Below, one piece after another: positions 10,701 through 22,500 of a stretch of 64,000 nucleotides of DNA (its first letter is position 1; each line of letters begins with the position of its first letter). The stretch lies in contig OZ024890.1 in assembly GCA_964017195.1 (NCBI GenBank), positions 18,537,201 through 18,601,200 on the forward strand. Reading direction: 5' to 3'. The translations under genes were made by a program, and so were the position numbers. The notes beneath the pieces were generated by a model. The model worked only from the letters and a program-made list of their open reading frames with translations. It was not told the DNA's origin and did not search any database. This DNA comes from Siderastrea radians. Its lineage: Eukaryota; Cnidaria; Anthozoa; Scleractinia; Rhizangiidae.

Positions 10701-12650
10701 ACCACAGACTCCTCCTCCCCAGCAGGCACCCCAGGCAGCACAGGAACCCCCGCCACAAGCTAATGAAAATGTTCAAGCAAATGCAAATGCAGGACCTCTT
10801 TTTGACGATGATGAAGATGAGGATAATGCCAACCGTGATTGGCTGGACAAGATTTACACCCTTTGTCGTATAGGAATCTTGTTGAGCATATTTTGGTTTT
10901 ACTCATCGACCAGTCGTTTTGTGGTCCTAATTATCACATTTGTGTTGATCTACCTGTATCAGGCTGGTATTTTCCACATCTTCAGAAGAAACAGAGGTAA
11001 ATGTTTAATCTTTTTTGTGGTCACTTATTTCTTTCTGCAGTGCCCCAGTTTACTACATATACCTATACAGTGCTAAACACAAAATTGATCAATACTTACA
11101 TGTATTTGAAACATCTTTGCCTTGTGGATGCAAAACAGGGATTTGTGTCAAGGGCATTTTATCCCTGAGTACTTGTGTTGCTGTAGTGCTGTTTGAAACA
11201 TTTTGTTAGAAACAATGTTTAGCATGGACGCTGCTAAACAGAAATTTACCATCTGGTACACATGCACCAAGAATCTCTTGTTGTCTGTAATATGAACCCA
11301 TTTCCATTGGATACCATTCATCGAGTGCATTGGACTCGCAACTCAGAGGTCCCGAGTTTGAGTCCCACTCCGACCACGACCTGAATTTGTTTCAATCTCG
11401 GTACTACTGAGTTCAACTCCTCAGCCACACCCTTAAATAGCCTTGACTGGTTTGCCTGTCACCAGTTGTGGTTTTTAACCTTTTTTATGTTGAATTTGAG
11501 TATTTGTTTATGATTATTTCAATGAAGTGCCTGTGAACTAGCTGTACAATATTTAGCCAAGTGCACATGTTTCCACTTTTTAAACAATATTGTTTGTACC
11601 ATTTTCCGTTGTACAGTAATATTTTCTTTGTTCTACTGGGTTTCTCCTGTTTTCCTTTCTCATTGTTGTGCAGCATTTAAATATTTGATATCTCAAACTT
11701 AACATGATCACAAACAGAAAACTGTGTCATCTTAAAGGTATGCTCCCACCTTAAAATTTAGACCAGTAGGGATCGACCATGTTCTCTTCCTTTTTATTTG
11801 ACACAGTGATAGTAAATCATTATTGGGCATTTAATTTTCAGATAATAATCGTCAGCAAGTTCCACAACCGGCACCAGAGCCACAACAACAGGACCAAAGA
11901 CAGGATGCTGATGTAAGTATTCCTAAATTTAACGTGCCTGTGATGACTATGCTTTTGTTATTGTGGATGGAGTGGTGGCATAGAGTGATTTTCAGGTTGC
12001 GTGCAGACCTGTACACATGCTGCAAAACTGACTGCATTGAAATTTCAGTGTGACATCGACTGAATCATTTACTAGACACACGTTCATGTATGCTGTACAT
12101 CAGAAGTTAGGTCTGTTCACTAGTAAGAGTTTCAAGGGTAGATGCACTGAACAATCAAGCAATCGTACATCATGTTGCTAGCGGTGTTGTACCTCGTTTC
12201 TTGGGAGCAGGTGACAGGGAAGAGGTCCCAGCACTCGCCTCCAACCAGTGTGGCATGGGTATTTGAACTTATTGACAACAATAAGTGAGATTCTGCCATT
12301 AGCTTATTTTTCTCCTGATGAATAGTGTTAAAACTTCTGTTTAGTTTTCAGCTGGCTAAGCCATTATGGATTGGATTTTTCTGGCAGTATTCAAATTATT
12401 TCACAAGCAATTGATTTTATCTTGTTTGATCCACATTGTACAGGCAGTAAACAGAGCACAAGAAGATGGAACAGATGGGAATACAGGACAGAGTAGTGAA
12501 GGCACTGACCAAAATGATGCTGGTGATGATACAGAACCATTGTCTCCTCCCTCCCCTCCCCCAGGACCATCTGCTGCAACCGTAGCCTACAACTTCGTCA
12601 CTTCGTTTTTCACATCACTGTTTCCAACTGGACCAGGCGTACAGAACTGA
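4787..12650 (+). CDS. HERPUD1: HERPUD1 orthologue, ER membrane ubiquitin-like protein (8 exons, 414 aa)
   Basis: Exons 4787-4933, 5036-5113, 7985-8068, 8183-8325, 9725-9865, 10623-10996, 11842-11912 and 12444-12650 all have GT/AG borders and join in frame. HERPUD1 is an ER-stress-induced membrane protein that organises the HRD1 degradation complex. Residues 8-86 are the ubiquitin-like domain (VTLVVKTPNQ, RLIYSGKLLND, HTVHLVCP). A Pro/Gln-rich stretch (about 200-250) leads to an acidic patch (DDDEDEDNANRDWLD) and two close hydrophobic segments (275-315, IYTLCRIGILLSIFWFYSS then FVVLIITFVLIYLY), the ER hairpin. The C terminus TSFFTSLFPTGPGVQN matches the vertebrate ending. Length is close to the human protein (391 aa). 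An in-frame upstream ATG exists at 4631, but homologues start near residue 1 of the model used here, and this ATG has a good context (GAGATGG). Confidence 0.95.
5114..7984 (+). other. HERPUD1 intron 2
   Basis: A 2.9-kb intron with a G12 tract near 5991 and one 395-bp TTAA-flanked element (6415-6809, listed separately). No coding signal of its own is visible; frames such as 7056-7286 are hydrophobic AT-rich noise. Confidence 0.75.
6415..6809. mobile_element. 395-bp MITE flanked by TTAA
   Basis: The ends GGACGGTG and CACCGTCC are inverted and each is bordered by TTAA (6411-6414, 6810-6813). The subterminal sequence (TTTTTGTTACTGCACATGCG, CATCTCGG) recurs in reverse orientation at 17941-18322. 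No open frame of note. Confidence 0.7.
8326..9724 (+). other. HERPUD1 intron 4 with TTGCAAGT-rich repeat zone
   Basis: From about 8690 to 9260 the motif TTGCAAGT/ACTTGCAA and TTTGGCCA recur many times in both orientations, suggesting a decayed inverted-repeat element. I see no gene in the intron. Confidence 0.5.
11300..11480 (+). repeat. SINE-like repeat with tRNA-type B box
   Basis: In HERPUD1 intron 6, 'ggactcgcaactcagaggtc' is followed by 'gagtttgagtccc', resembling the 3' half of a tRNA promoter. The 5' half is poor and no tail is clear. Confidence 0.35.
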
Positions 12651-14001
12651 TTCCTCTAGAGTGACTTTTTTCAAAATTATTACCAGTGTTTCTTCTCAAT
12701 TTCTATAATACATGCAGATGCAAAGTGGAACAAGCTGTCTTTGTGGAGTATTTATGAAAATAATATTTCTATGGACTATGAAGATAAAGAAAAAAGAAAT
12801 AATTCGTGCTCAGTGACTGGCGTACATTTTAAGCATGGATATATTTAGGGTTTATTGAAGTACTTGTTAAGTTCAAAGAGAACAGAGATATTTTTATACA
12901 TTTGTAAATAACATAAAGTGCCATGTACTGGTAATTCTTACATCTAGGTTACAATGGCCATAGTGTACATGTTAGGTTAAACTATAATTTGCACCGCAAA
13001 TGTGTCGGGTCACATCACTTTTGTTGTCTACATTTGTAGAGCAACTTGTTACTGGAAGAAGCGGTTACTTAAGACAAAGTGCCATAGTAATTTGCCTGTG
13101 AAATGTGATTAAAGGAACAGTCGGGGGCCCTGAAAGTGTAGCTTTGTTAGCAGTCAGGGATCTTTGCATGTTTCGAAGAAAAGAGAGAACCTCTCTCCAC
13201 TGTGTCCTGCAGCCACCAGCACCAACATGTACAGAGCACATGTGCGTTGCTTTGGCTCGGGAAGAAATACTGTGTAGGGCGCAAAGTGTTATTGCGTGTA
13301 GGAAAATGCGCCTTTCCTTGGTTGCACAAGTATTTTTTTTCCAGTCTGGCTTGTTTGGCCCTTAATGTTTCTTGAGCTTTCATAGATTTTGTTCAATTTT
13401 TCCCAGGAGGATTTAGTTTTTATTAGGATCTCCCTTTTATAGTGATTTATTCTGATACAACAAAGATGAAAGGTGTACAACCCAAAAAGGGATAATAATT
13501 TTGTGTTCTTTTATTCTGCAACATAAATTGCATGAAGGGTTATTGTGATGGGGAGCTAGTCGTTTTCTTTTGAGTTCCTTATTACAGTAGTCTGTAACGG
13601 AGGGCGGAAATAGCCGAACAAACCACTCCTAGAGTTTTACTTTACCTACAGAAGGCTTTGATATTGCAGACACAACCTCTTTTTATCAGTGATCAGCGGT
13701 CGACTACCACACTCTCAAATTGACAAGAGCCCGACCTTGCAATGATGAAGCTTCTGTACTTTTGGTTTCAGTGAAAATAGCTTTTCCCCTCTTCGTTTCA
13801 TTCACTGGTTGTTTTGATTATGTTGGTTAAGGTTGGGTTCGAGTCAGGCGGTTAGGTATTAATGAGAGACCTTACAATTTAATAGTTGTATAGATACAAA
13901 TGATGTATATAGGGTTCGTAAATTATAATTGTGTAAATAACAAGGGAAATGTAACAGCAGATTTTCAGTGAAGTAACCAAAAACGTGCCTTTAAAAATAA
14001 A
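12651..14001 (+). other. HERPUD1 3' untranslated region
   Basis: No gene follows the stop codon. The first convincing polyadenylation signal is AATAAA at 13996-14001, giving a ~1.35-kb 3' UTR; earlier AT-rich candidates are weaker. Confidence 0.6.
13996..14001 (+). terminator. Polyadenylation signal AATAAA (HERPUD1)
   Basis: Exact AATAAA about 1.35 kb after the HERPUD1 stop, with a T/G-rich stretch (tttgtctc, tttttgttttgtcttgtg) just after it. Confidence 0.6.
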
Positions 14002-14093
14002 CATTTGTCTCTAGCTTTTTGTTTTGTCTTGTGCCGTTACACATCCCGGAGATGATAGAAAACGCCCGCTGTCAAATTTTAATTTGCTGGAAG

Positions 14094-14153
14094 CCATTCT
14101 CGTCCCCAGAGCCGCCTGGTCGTCCTAGGCACGGGCGTCTCTGGGGACGAGAA
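14094..14153. mobile_element. 60-bp foldback element with 9-10-bp target duplication
   Basis: ATTCTCGTCCCCAGAG and its exact complement enclose a ~26-base loop. TGCTGGAAG occurs on both sides (from 14085 and from 14155). It lies between the convergent HERPUD1 and mosaic protease genes. Confidence 0.7.
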
Positions 14154-14458
14154 TTGCTGGAAGCTGGACAATACCTGCCTCGTTCCCACGCTTCTTTCAT
14201 TGCGCAAACGTGAGTTTAATAAATGATCTCGCATTAATCTCGCATTGACGAAAACGTACTCGATCTCAAAGCCCTCAGTTTCCCGACCACGCAAGCCTCG
14301 CCGTTTGGGCATGCGTAAAAGAGTGTTTGTTTACGTTCAGTTCTGGTTTATCCCAACTTGTATTCCTAACAAGGATGCCTGCCAGGTTAGACTAGAGTCA
14401 CGTTAGATGGAATGAAAAGTAACCACTAACAGATGTGGTATTCAAAAGACGTAAATCC

Positions 14459-14464
14459 TTTATT
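14459..14464 (-). terminator. Polyadenylation signal AATAAA (mosaic protease gene)
   Basis: TTTATT on the plus strand reads AATAAA on the minus strand about 305 bases after the stop codon at 14769. With HERPUD1's signal at 13996 the two genes end tail-to-tail about 460 bases apart. Confidence 0.5.
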
Positions 14465-14768
14465 TTCTCGTCAGCATAGAAAACCAATACAAAATAAAAT
14501 GTGAAAGTGTAATCCTCCTTTTACGAACTTGTGTCTCTTGCTAATAAATCCATAGGTCCCCACGGGTAGTTTTTCAAGACACCTTGGGTATAACCTGTTG
14601 CAGGTTGGAAGATAATGGGGAAAGCCCGATTTGAGAAAAAGAGCGCGAAAAACGGGTGGTGATCGATATCCCGCGCGTCTTATTTTTGCGTTCCCTTTCT
14701 AATCGTCGGGCCGTCCCTACTATCTGAAAACCTGCATGGAACAGGTTACCCTGGATATCCTGCGTTAA

Positions 14769-16577
14769 TCAAGCATCGCAACCATACACCTCTACTCTCA
14801 TGCATACGTAGGTGTACGTCACCGGATAAAATCTGACGTATCTAGCAGTGACGCCATGTTCTAATATGTTCACGACAGGTGTAAAGTGATCACAGTTGCC
14901 ACTGAAAACCTGAAAGTACAAAGAGGAGATAACTGAATTGAATAAATTGAACATTTAATAGCAGCTCACAATAGAAAAGACAGCCCAAGTTCAAAAATAG
15001 ACAAAAACCCCAAATTTCCAATCCCAATTATTTTAAGGCTCGCCACACTAAGGAATCGACACCTAGAATTATTTTACTTTAACCAAGACTTCTGTTCGAG
15101 GAGAGTTATCTATTGGAGCGAAAACCGTTTCATCCACGATAAAGCAAAGAGAGTTGACAACCAGGGCCCCATTCCCAAGTAGCTTTCATTTTGTCATGAC
15201 GTGGACGTGTAGCGTACAGACGGTAAAGCGTGCGTTGCATGTGTGGACCCCTAACATTGATGCGCGCAATATTTTACGCAGCTGAAGAAGAAGAAAAGCT
15301 AGTGTAGTACAATCAGGAGTGTTTCACTAGCGTGATTTGGGCCTGAAACATTGTGTGCACTGCCTAAGTTGCAGCGTGTGATTAACCTTTTGTACAATAC
15401 TGCGCACAATAATACAATAGTGTTCTACTTCTTTAACATTGCAAACAACAATTTAAAGGGTTGGCGCGCAGTATTGTACAGTGCGTCCGGGTTTTGTGGC
15501 GTGCTATACTATTTCCCACCTTGTGTTCTCCGTTCTTTTTGTAGTAGTTCCAAGTGGCTCCGTCCTGGCTGAAAGCAAGTTTGTACGATTTCACGTGCTC
15601 ATAGTACTTGTGTCGACCTAGAATTTGAACCAAAAAAGATTACTGCAACTTCTAAAGCTAATCGTTAGTAGCATTTAAGGGCAGGTTGATTTGGGGCATT
15701 CCGGCCCGTATACTTTTCGTCTTTTACCAGGCCGTTAATTTTATTTCCCACCATAATGCCGGTCGACTAAGGATCACGCTTCGCAGAAAATAGCGACCTC
15801 AAGTAACCAGGAAGTTGAAATCACGGAGTTCACCTTCGGTTACCTGAAGTCCTATGCTTTTCCTTTCGATGCGTTTTGATGTCATCACTGATTACGTCAA
15901 AAAAGTCCAATTCATCCTTGTTTATACAATTGTGGATAACAGAAACTTTCGGCTATACTGTTTCACGGACTAGGGATAACACAAAATCAATATTCGAAAC
16001 TATTTCGCAAAGGCCGAGGAGAAAAAACAGCCATTTCACATCACCCAACGAAACCAAACAGCATTTCAAGCGCTCTCAAACTGTCGATCTCGCAACGTTG
16101 AAAATTTTTTAGTGAAATAAATTTTTCGACAAAATTATTTGAATCTGCCACTGAAGTACAAGCGCATTTTCACCTACTCAAGGACTCACTGTTCAAATAA
16201 ATGAAGAAAAGAAATGAGACGAGAGAAATTAAATAAAATGTTAAAGATACCTTGAGTGCCGACCGCTGTTATGTATCTGTTCATTCCCAGGTCTACTTGT
16301 AGCCACTGGTTTCTAGGTGACGCTGCGCACCAGGCCCCAACTCGTTTAGTTTTGAAATCGTCAGTAAAATACATTCGCGCATTGCGAGCACCGCAATCCC
16401 ATCCTGCACCTGAAAAACAAAGGAATAAAAAGATTATAAACCAAATAATTTTTCACAGTTACACAGTCAAAACGTTCGTAGTAGCTTACTTACCAACGTT
16501 AAGCACCGAAGACGCAGAAAAAGCACTGTCTGGTAGGTTGAAATTCCATCCTATTCCAAGCGGAATAGAACAAGGAG
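14769..16577 (-). CDS. Second F5/8 type C (discoidin) domain and C terminus (exons 18-21)
   Basis: Residues 1003-1158: CSIPLGIGWNFNLPDSAFSAS, KRVGAWCAASPRNQWLQVDL, YITAVGTQG, SYKLAFSQDGATWNYY, VTARYVRFYPVTYTYVCMR, VEVYGCDA then stop. Exon phases mirror those of the first discoidin domain (Q-G split by a phase-1 intron after the GTQ/ATQ block), consistent with duplication of a multi-exon module. Confidence 0.92.
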
Positions 16578-19500
16578 CTACACGAAAAAAGATAAAACAA
16601 AGGTTCAGTGAACATGATACGATTTTAAGCAGTTAAGAAAAGATTTCCTTATACAATATGCCACCAAGGAAGATCCAAATAGCCCCCTTTTCATAAGGGA
16701 TAACTGAATGGAAGTAACGAACACGTTTATCTCAGTTACCGCTCCTCTTTCGGGTCGGTTCAGACTTGAGCCTAAAAGCTTATTTTCCCTGCCACTTCAC
16801 CCTCCAGCGTCACTCCTTGGTCAAGTACGGCGAGCGTGGATATCTGGTACTGCGACTAATGTCAATCGCAAAGGGGCCCGCAACTATGTTTTTCCGCTCT
16901 CTTCGTGCGAAATGAAATACGCTTGGGCAGCGAGCAAAGGAAATCACCAACACTCGAAAAATCGACGCAAGCCCGGAGCAGTTGCCGTTTAGCTTCTCAC
17001 TCGAGAGACTACTATTATAGATAATTACGCCTAGTTAAACTTACCCAGGGGTTTGACGGGATGTTTGTCGCATCGCTTGGACTTACAGCTCTTTTTGCAG
17101 TTTTCCTCCATCCAGCCTGGGTTAGCAGAGCACTGGCCTGCTTTGGCAAACTCTGGGCAACTTGGATGGCGGTCCTCGCACTTCATGCCTGTGCAAAACA
17201 AGAATGCAACAAAATAAAGATGTCAAGAAGACAACCTGCACATTTTATATTTTTGGTCTCTCTTTTTTTTTCTCTGAAAAAAAAAAAACCTTAAATAATT
17301 GAACAAGCCAATTGACCAACACTGTACACTGGAACTAAGTAGATCATCGTTTGTAAATTATCTTGGCGTGGAACATAAGCCTGCATTGCTGGCGCAAAAA
17401 GAATACGGGACAAGAATACGGGGGATTAGAGCACGAAGCACAACAAGGAGAGAACACGGAGAGCGATGGTGGAAAAGTACCGAGAGGGGAGGGGGGGAGG
17501 GCTCCCCTCCCCTCCCTCCACCGCGCATTGGCCTCTGTCCTCTTTCTTGGCACACAAATTCTCCCCTCCCCTCCGCCATTTTTTCTCCAACCACGTACGT
17601 TTAGCAGACCATCATGGGATATCGCTCAATATAGTAAACAGGTCCATGAAACGTGAGGTACAATTAACTTTACCTGTGGGTTTTTCTGGTGTTGTAATCG
17701 GTGGACGAGGCTTGGCTGTCAGTGGCGGTTTGACTGTGAGTGGCTTCGTCGTTGTAGACACTTGAGGACTAGTCGAGGGAACCTCCCTCGTTGTGGATGG
17801 CAGAGATGTTGTTGGCGGCGTCGCTGATTTCACTAGATAATAAAAGTGAAAAGCGATAATAATAACTTTAACTTTTAAAACACTAAAGAATTTAAGAAAG
17901 TCTGCAAACAAGCTTAGAGACCATTGTAGTAATTAAAAATAAGGACGGTGCTTCCTAATACAGATGTATTTTTGCATTTAGGTTATATGACTATGAGGAA
18001 AAAGTAGATCTTATCAAGGGTTATTGGAATCCAAAAAGAAAAATGTGGGTAACCGTGCATTTCTCAGACACAATTTAGCAACCATAATTCCAAAAAAGCG
18101 CCAAGATACAAATAATGTATGGCAATTGCTTTCCAAATTGAAGCGGCTCTTTTATCTCTTAAAAATGCGTGTTTACCCCCAATTTTCTTTTTGAATTCTG
18201 ATAACCCTTACTAAGATCTACTTTTTCCACATAGTCATAATCCGCGCAAAAATATTGTTTTATTAGGGGGCAAATTCCCGAGATGCGCAGAACGTAAGCG
18301 CAGTAACAAAAGGAGGCACTGTAACGCAGTAACAAAAGAAGAACCTTAACGTTTTACAAAAACGTTATGGTGCGTGCAGACGATGATAAAATGGTCTACG
18401 AGCATACTAGAGGCTCGATGAAGACTAGTCAGATAAAGAACGTGCACCACAGGTGAAGACCGTAAAGTGATACGAATTTCCAGTATAGTGTATTGGAGAT
18501 TATTTGCTGATCGACGAAGAATGGGCCGGTAAGGACGTATTATGTTAGCGGCTTAGAGGAATTGAAGAACTGAAATGAAAGTCTAAAATGCCGAGAGATT
18601 TTCGGTCTTCGGTCTTCCCTATTCATCCAGAAATTTTAGGCCCCATTCTCACTGATGCGTTTTCGTTTGAAAACTGATATCTTTTGATACGTTTGTTTGC
18701 CTGTTGTCCACACTAAATTGATCGAAAACAACGATAAAGACGAACACTTCCGTAAACAGACTCGAAAGTAGATGCATTTAAAAACGCATCGTGACCCCGA
18801 GGAGACGGGTAAAAACGCGTCCTTTTATAAGCAGAGTGATGCGTGGAAGACGAAAACGGATGTTTCCGGAAACGCAGACGTCATTGAGGACAAAAACAAT
18901 TAAATCTATGTATCCGTTTTTAAAAGGAGATGTATTAGAGTGTACAGATGAAAAAGATGGGAAAACGTTTGAGTGAACGAAAATATTTTTCTACGTTTGC
19001 GGGCAAATGCAAAAAAGACTTTTGAAAACGTATTTCGTGGACGGTGCCTTAGTCCACGTGCCGAATGAAACCAGCACATTTCCCGGGAAGCTGGGCCAAC
19101 CGATTCCACCCTGCTTGGAAATCTACTGAGCAAAAGTGGGAAAAGAAATAAACAGTTGTAGTAAAATTCAAAGGAACGGCAAATTTCGGTCAAACCATTT
19201 CGATTAATATATCGAAATATGAGGTCCACCTTCCGAGAGTTCGGAATTTTGTCTGCATGAAAAGTGGCTTAGTTCGGAGTATTCGATTTTTTTCAGTCCT
19301 TACCTTCACAGCCGTAAAACTCGGTCCTGAGACAGATGTCAGTCTTCCAGGCAGTTGGGTGAATGCGAACATATCTGGCAATTACAGGGGTGGCCAGTGG
19401 ATTCCTCTTTACTGAAGACATGTCATTGTTACCAACAAAAACCTGTTGAACCAATAGTAGACTCCTTATCAAGTGTCGCTGCTCAAGTTCCAGGATGCTT

Positions 19501-22500
19501 AACTGGCAGCATTGTTAGCGATAAACACAACATGTGCAACTAGCGTCGAAGCAGTTTTTCTCAGTCGCATAAAGGCTTGTTTTGAGCCTTTGCGAATAAC
19601 ACTAGCAACATTTTTTTTTCACAATCACACTCAGGCAATCCGAGGTCCATTTTGGTATTCTTTCGTTTCATGTTCAACTTTTTCAATTTGCTCTGTTTCT
19701 TTATTTCATTCCAAAAGTTTGTGGTCCTAGAATAAACTTCATCTTCGCGCAAAAAACTTTCTTCCTTTAAATAATATGTTATCCCTTGCAACCTTTTCAC
19801 GCTACTCATCACGTATCATCACATGTTAACTAACCACGTTTTACCTTCGGATACATTGTCCAAGACTTGCCGTCATCACTGTAGGATATCCCGTATTCTT
19901 TCACAAATTTCGCAAATTTGCTCACTCGACCTGATGACAGGATGCGAAAAGCAAAAATGAATTTCTTATTCATCAAAAAATATTGAATTTTTGCGGACAG
20001 AGCTTAACTTCACTTTTTTGCATGATGAAGCAGCCAGCCCGGTTGTTCGAAAGCCGGTTAACGCTAACATGGGATTAAAATTTAACCAGGGACCCTGTTT
20101 CTCTTATTTTAAAAACGGTTTCCACAGCAAATTCCAAGTGATCATTTGAAAGCAAATAAAAAGTCAAAATGTATACACTGGAATCCGTACTGTTTAGCTA
20201 TAAAATGGAATTAAAAGTTGATGCTAATCCTGGGTTAGCTTAACCCTGGGTGGAGTACTTTGCAGGGTTCTATATTCAACTTGCTAGCAAAGAGGGTTTT
20301 ATAGCGACTGATTGCTGAATTCACTCGATCCCAAAATCCATAACCTTGATGTACCCTTGACTGCTGGTATTCTCAGACAGAGCAGGTGGCCTGACAAGTA
20401 TCCTGAGTGAGTCTGGTACTAGGAATAAGTGCTGAGTAGAGTCATGTCGGATATGAGATCTCTGGCGACATGAATGCACGCCAAAATCGAGAAAGCTGGA
20501 AGAGAATGCCTTGACACCGCGTCCGAAGCAGTTAAATGTGCGACGCATGCACAGTGCCTACAGAGATCTTGTTACAGTTTTACAATTAAAGGGGCATGTC
20601 ACCAATTTTTAGCATTAATTTGAGAAGACAAAAGACAAGTTAGTAATCAGTGATGGAACCCAAAATAATGGTCTAGTTTTGGTTAAAACTACTCTGCTAG
20701 TGCACTTAAACTGTTAATAAATGCCTTTGGCCACGGACGGTCAGGATGAATACGGATTGCAACTTGAAAAAAATCGGGCCGCTTTTTTTCAAGTTTTCCC
20801 TTCTGTCTAACAAAAAGCATTATAGACTTTTTACATTTTATTCTCCTTTCAAGAATTCACTTCATTTCTTCTTGGAGTTCTCAGAAAACCATTTTGTAGA
20901 TAAGAAAATGTCACCAATGTGACAAAAATAACTATGGCATAGACCGTTTCACCTACAGACAAGTATGAAATCTATCTCATTAAACTTCAAATTCGGGGCC
21001 GTTTCCGAAAACTTGAGTTTTTACGTCGAGTATCCGTGCAAAAATGACTTCGTTCGCCAATGGTTTCGTCCGCTTGAGATGTGTCACTGTTTTTCTTGTA
21101 ATGGTTTTGTTTCAAACGTTACACCCGTAAACTGTGTACTAACAAGTTTCAAAGCACTTGAAACCCAAAACTTTATTGACTTTTTCCACTTGTCCCCTGT
21201 GTGGGTATTGTGCTTTCTTTGGCCTACTTTTTAACCCACCCCAATTTCCTAACTCGAGCACAAAGGTGTCCACTACAGGATGAATCCAAGGCAATTATTT
21301 ACGCTTTTTAACCGATTCGAAAAGAAGAAACAAAAATAGCTCTTCTAAGTACGCTAATTCTCACCTTGCGTTGCAATTCCGGTAATAATGGTTCTCTTCA
21401 AAAAATCAACTTGCAAGTATTCATCATTACTCGGTCGCCCCACGCACCAGGCTCCTACTCCAGTTTTGCCGACAGGAAGGTTGAGACGGGCCTGGTGCGG
21501 ACCGTGAAATCTGCCAGAAAGGTCATATTTATTAGGAGAGGCGCTTGTTATTAATGAGTGTGTTAGAGCGGTTTTCAATTGAGTGTCGAAAGTAATTCGT
21601 GTTTTGCTTTGGTTTTGCTTTACTTCGTTCTGTGATTGGTTAAAAAATCTCGCGCCACTTTCTCGACCAATCAGGAGTAAAACTCAAACCAATCAGTCGC
21701 GACTTGCTCGCGCTCGCACGTTTTTTCCCGCGCTTGACGCCAGTAACATGTACTTGCTTCGAGTTCTGATTGGTTCATTGGGTAATTTGTGTCTGTTGTG
21801 ATTGGCTGGGGTAATTACTTTGGTTTTGGTTTTACGACACTCATTTGAAAAGCGCTCTAATAAGATTGTGCATTAACTTTCATGAGTAAGATAACTTAAT
21901 TGACGTCTTGTGAGCACAACTTTCTGACAAAAACGTACCTGTTCCAACTGTTAGACGCTGTTATCTGGCTGTCCTTGATCGTAAAATCTTCCATTCCAAG
22001 AGCCTTTGATGTCAGACATCCTGGTAATGGAGTATTTGGTGGCGGAGGAGTCTGGGGAGGAGGTGGCGTATTTGGTGGGGGAGGGGTCTGGGGAGGAGGT
22101 GGCGTATTTGGTGGGGGAGGGGTGTGGGGGGGAGGTGGCGTATTTGGCGGGGGAGGCGTCTGGGGAGGAGGAGGTGTGTTTGGTGGAGGCGGAGTCTGTG
22201 GAAGAGGAGGAGTCTGAGGCTGGGGTGTCACTGGTTCTTGTCCAATGTATTTCCGGACCCAGGATTCAAATTCACTGACGCGTGCAAACACAGTGTATTC
22301 GTTACGACCGGCGCTGCAGGTGCGAGTTCCCCAGCTGACGACACCATGCAGTTCATATTTTCTTCCGCTCTGTTGACAAACGAAAGGACCTCCTGAATCA
22401 CCAAAGCAACCACTGACTGTACTCGTACCGCCAAAACCTCCACAGATCTAGGAAAAGAAGAAAACAAAAAGGATAACCGATGCACTCTTCGAGAATTTTG

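Noticed and set aside
10583..10873. Met/His-rich small protein
   Set aside because: Shifted-frame reading of HERPUD1 exon 6.
17299..17765. Several overlapping Pro/Gly/Arg-rich frames
   Set aside because: Low-complexity purine/pyrimidine tracts in an intron, with frames on both strands and no motif.
21900..22278. Gly-rich or Glu-rich repeat proteins on the plus strand
   Set aside because: They are antisense to the Pro-rich linker of the mosaic gene, whose frame is supported by flanking domains.
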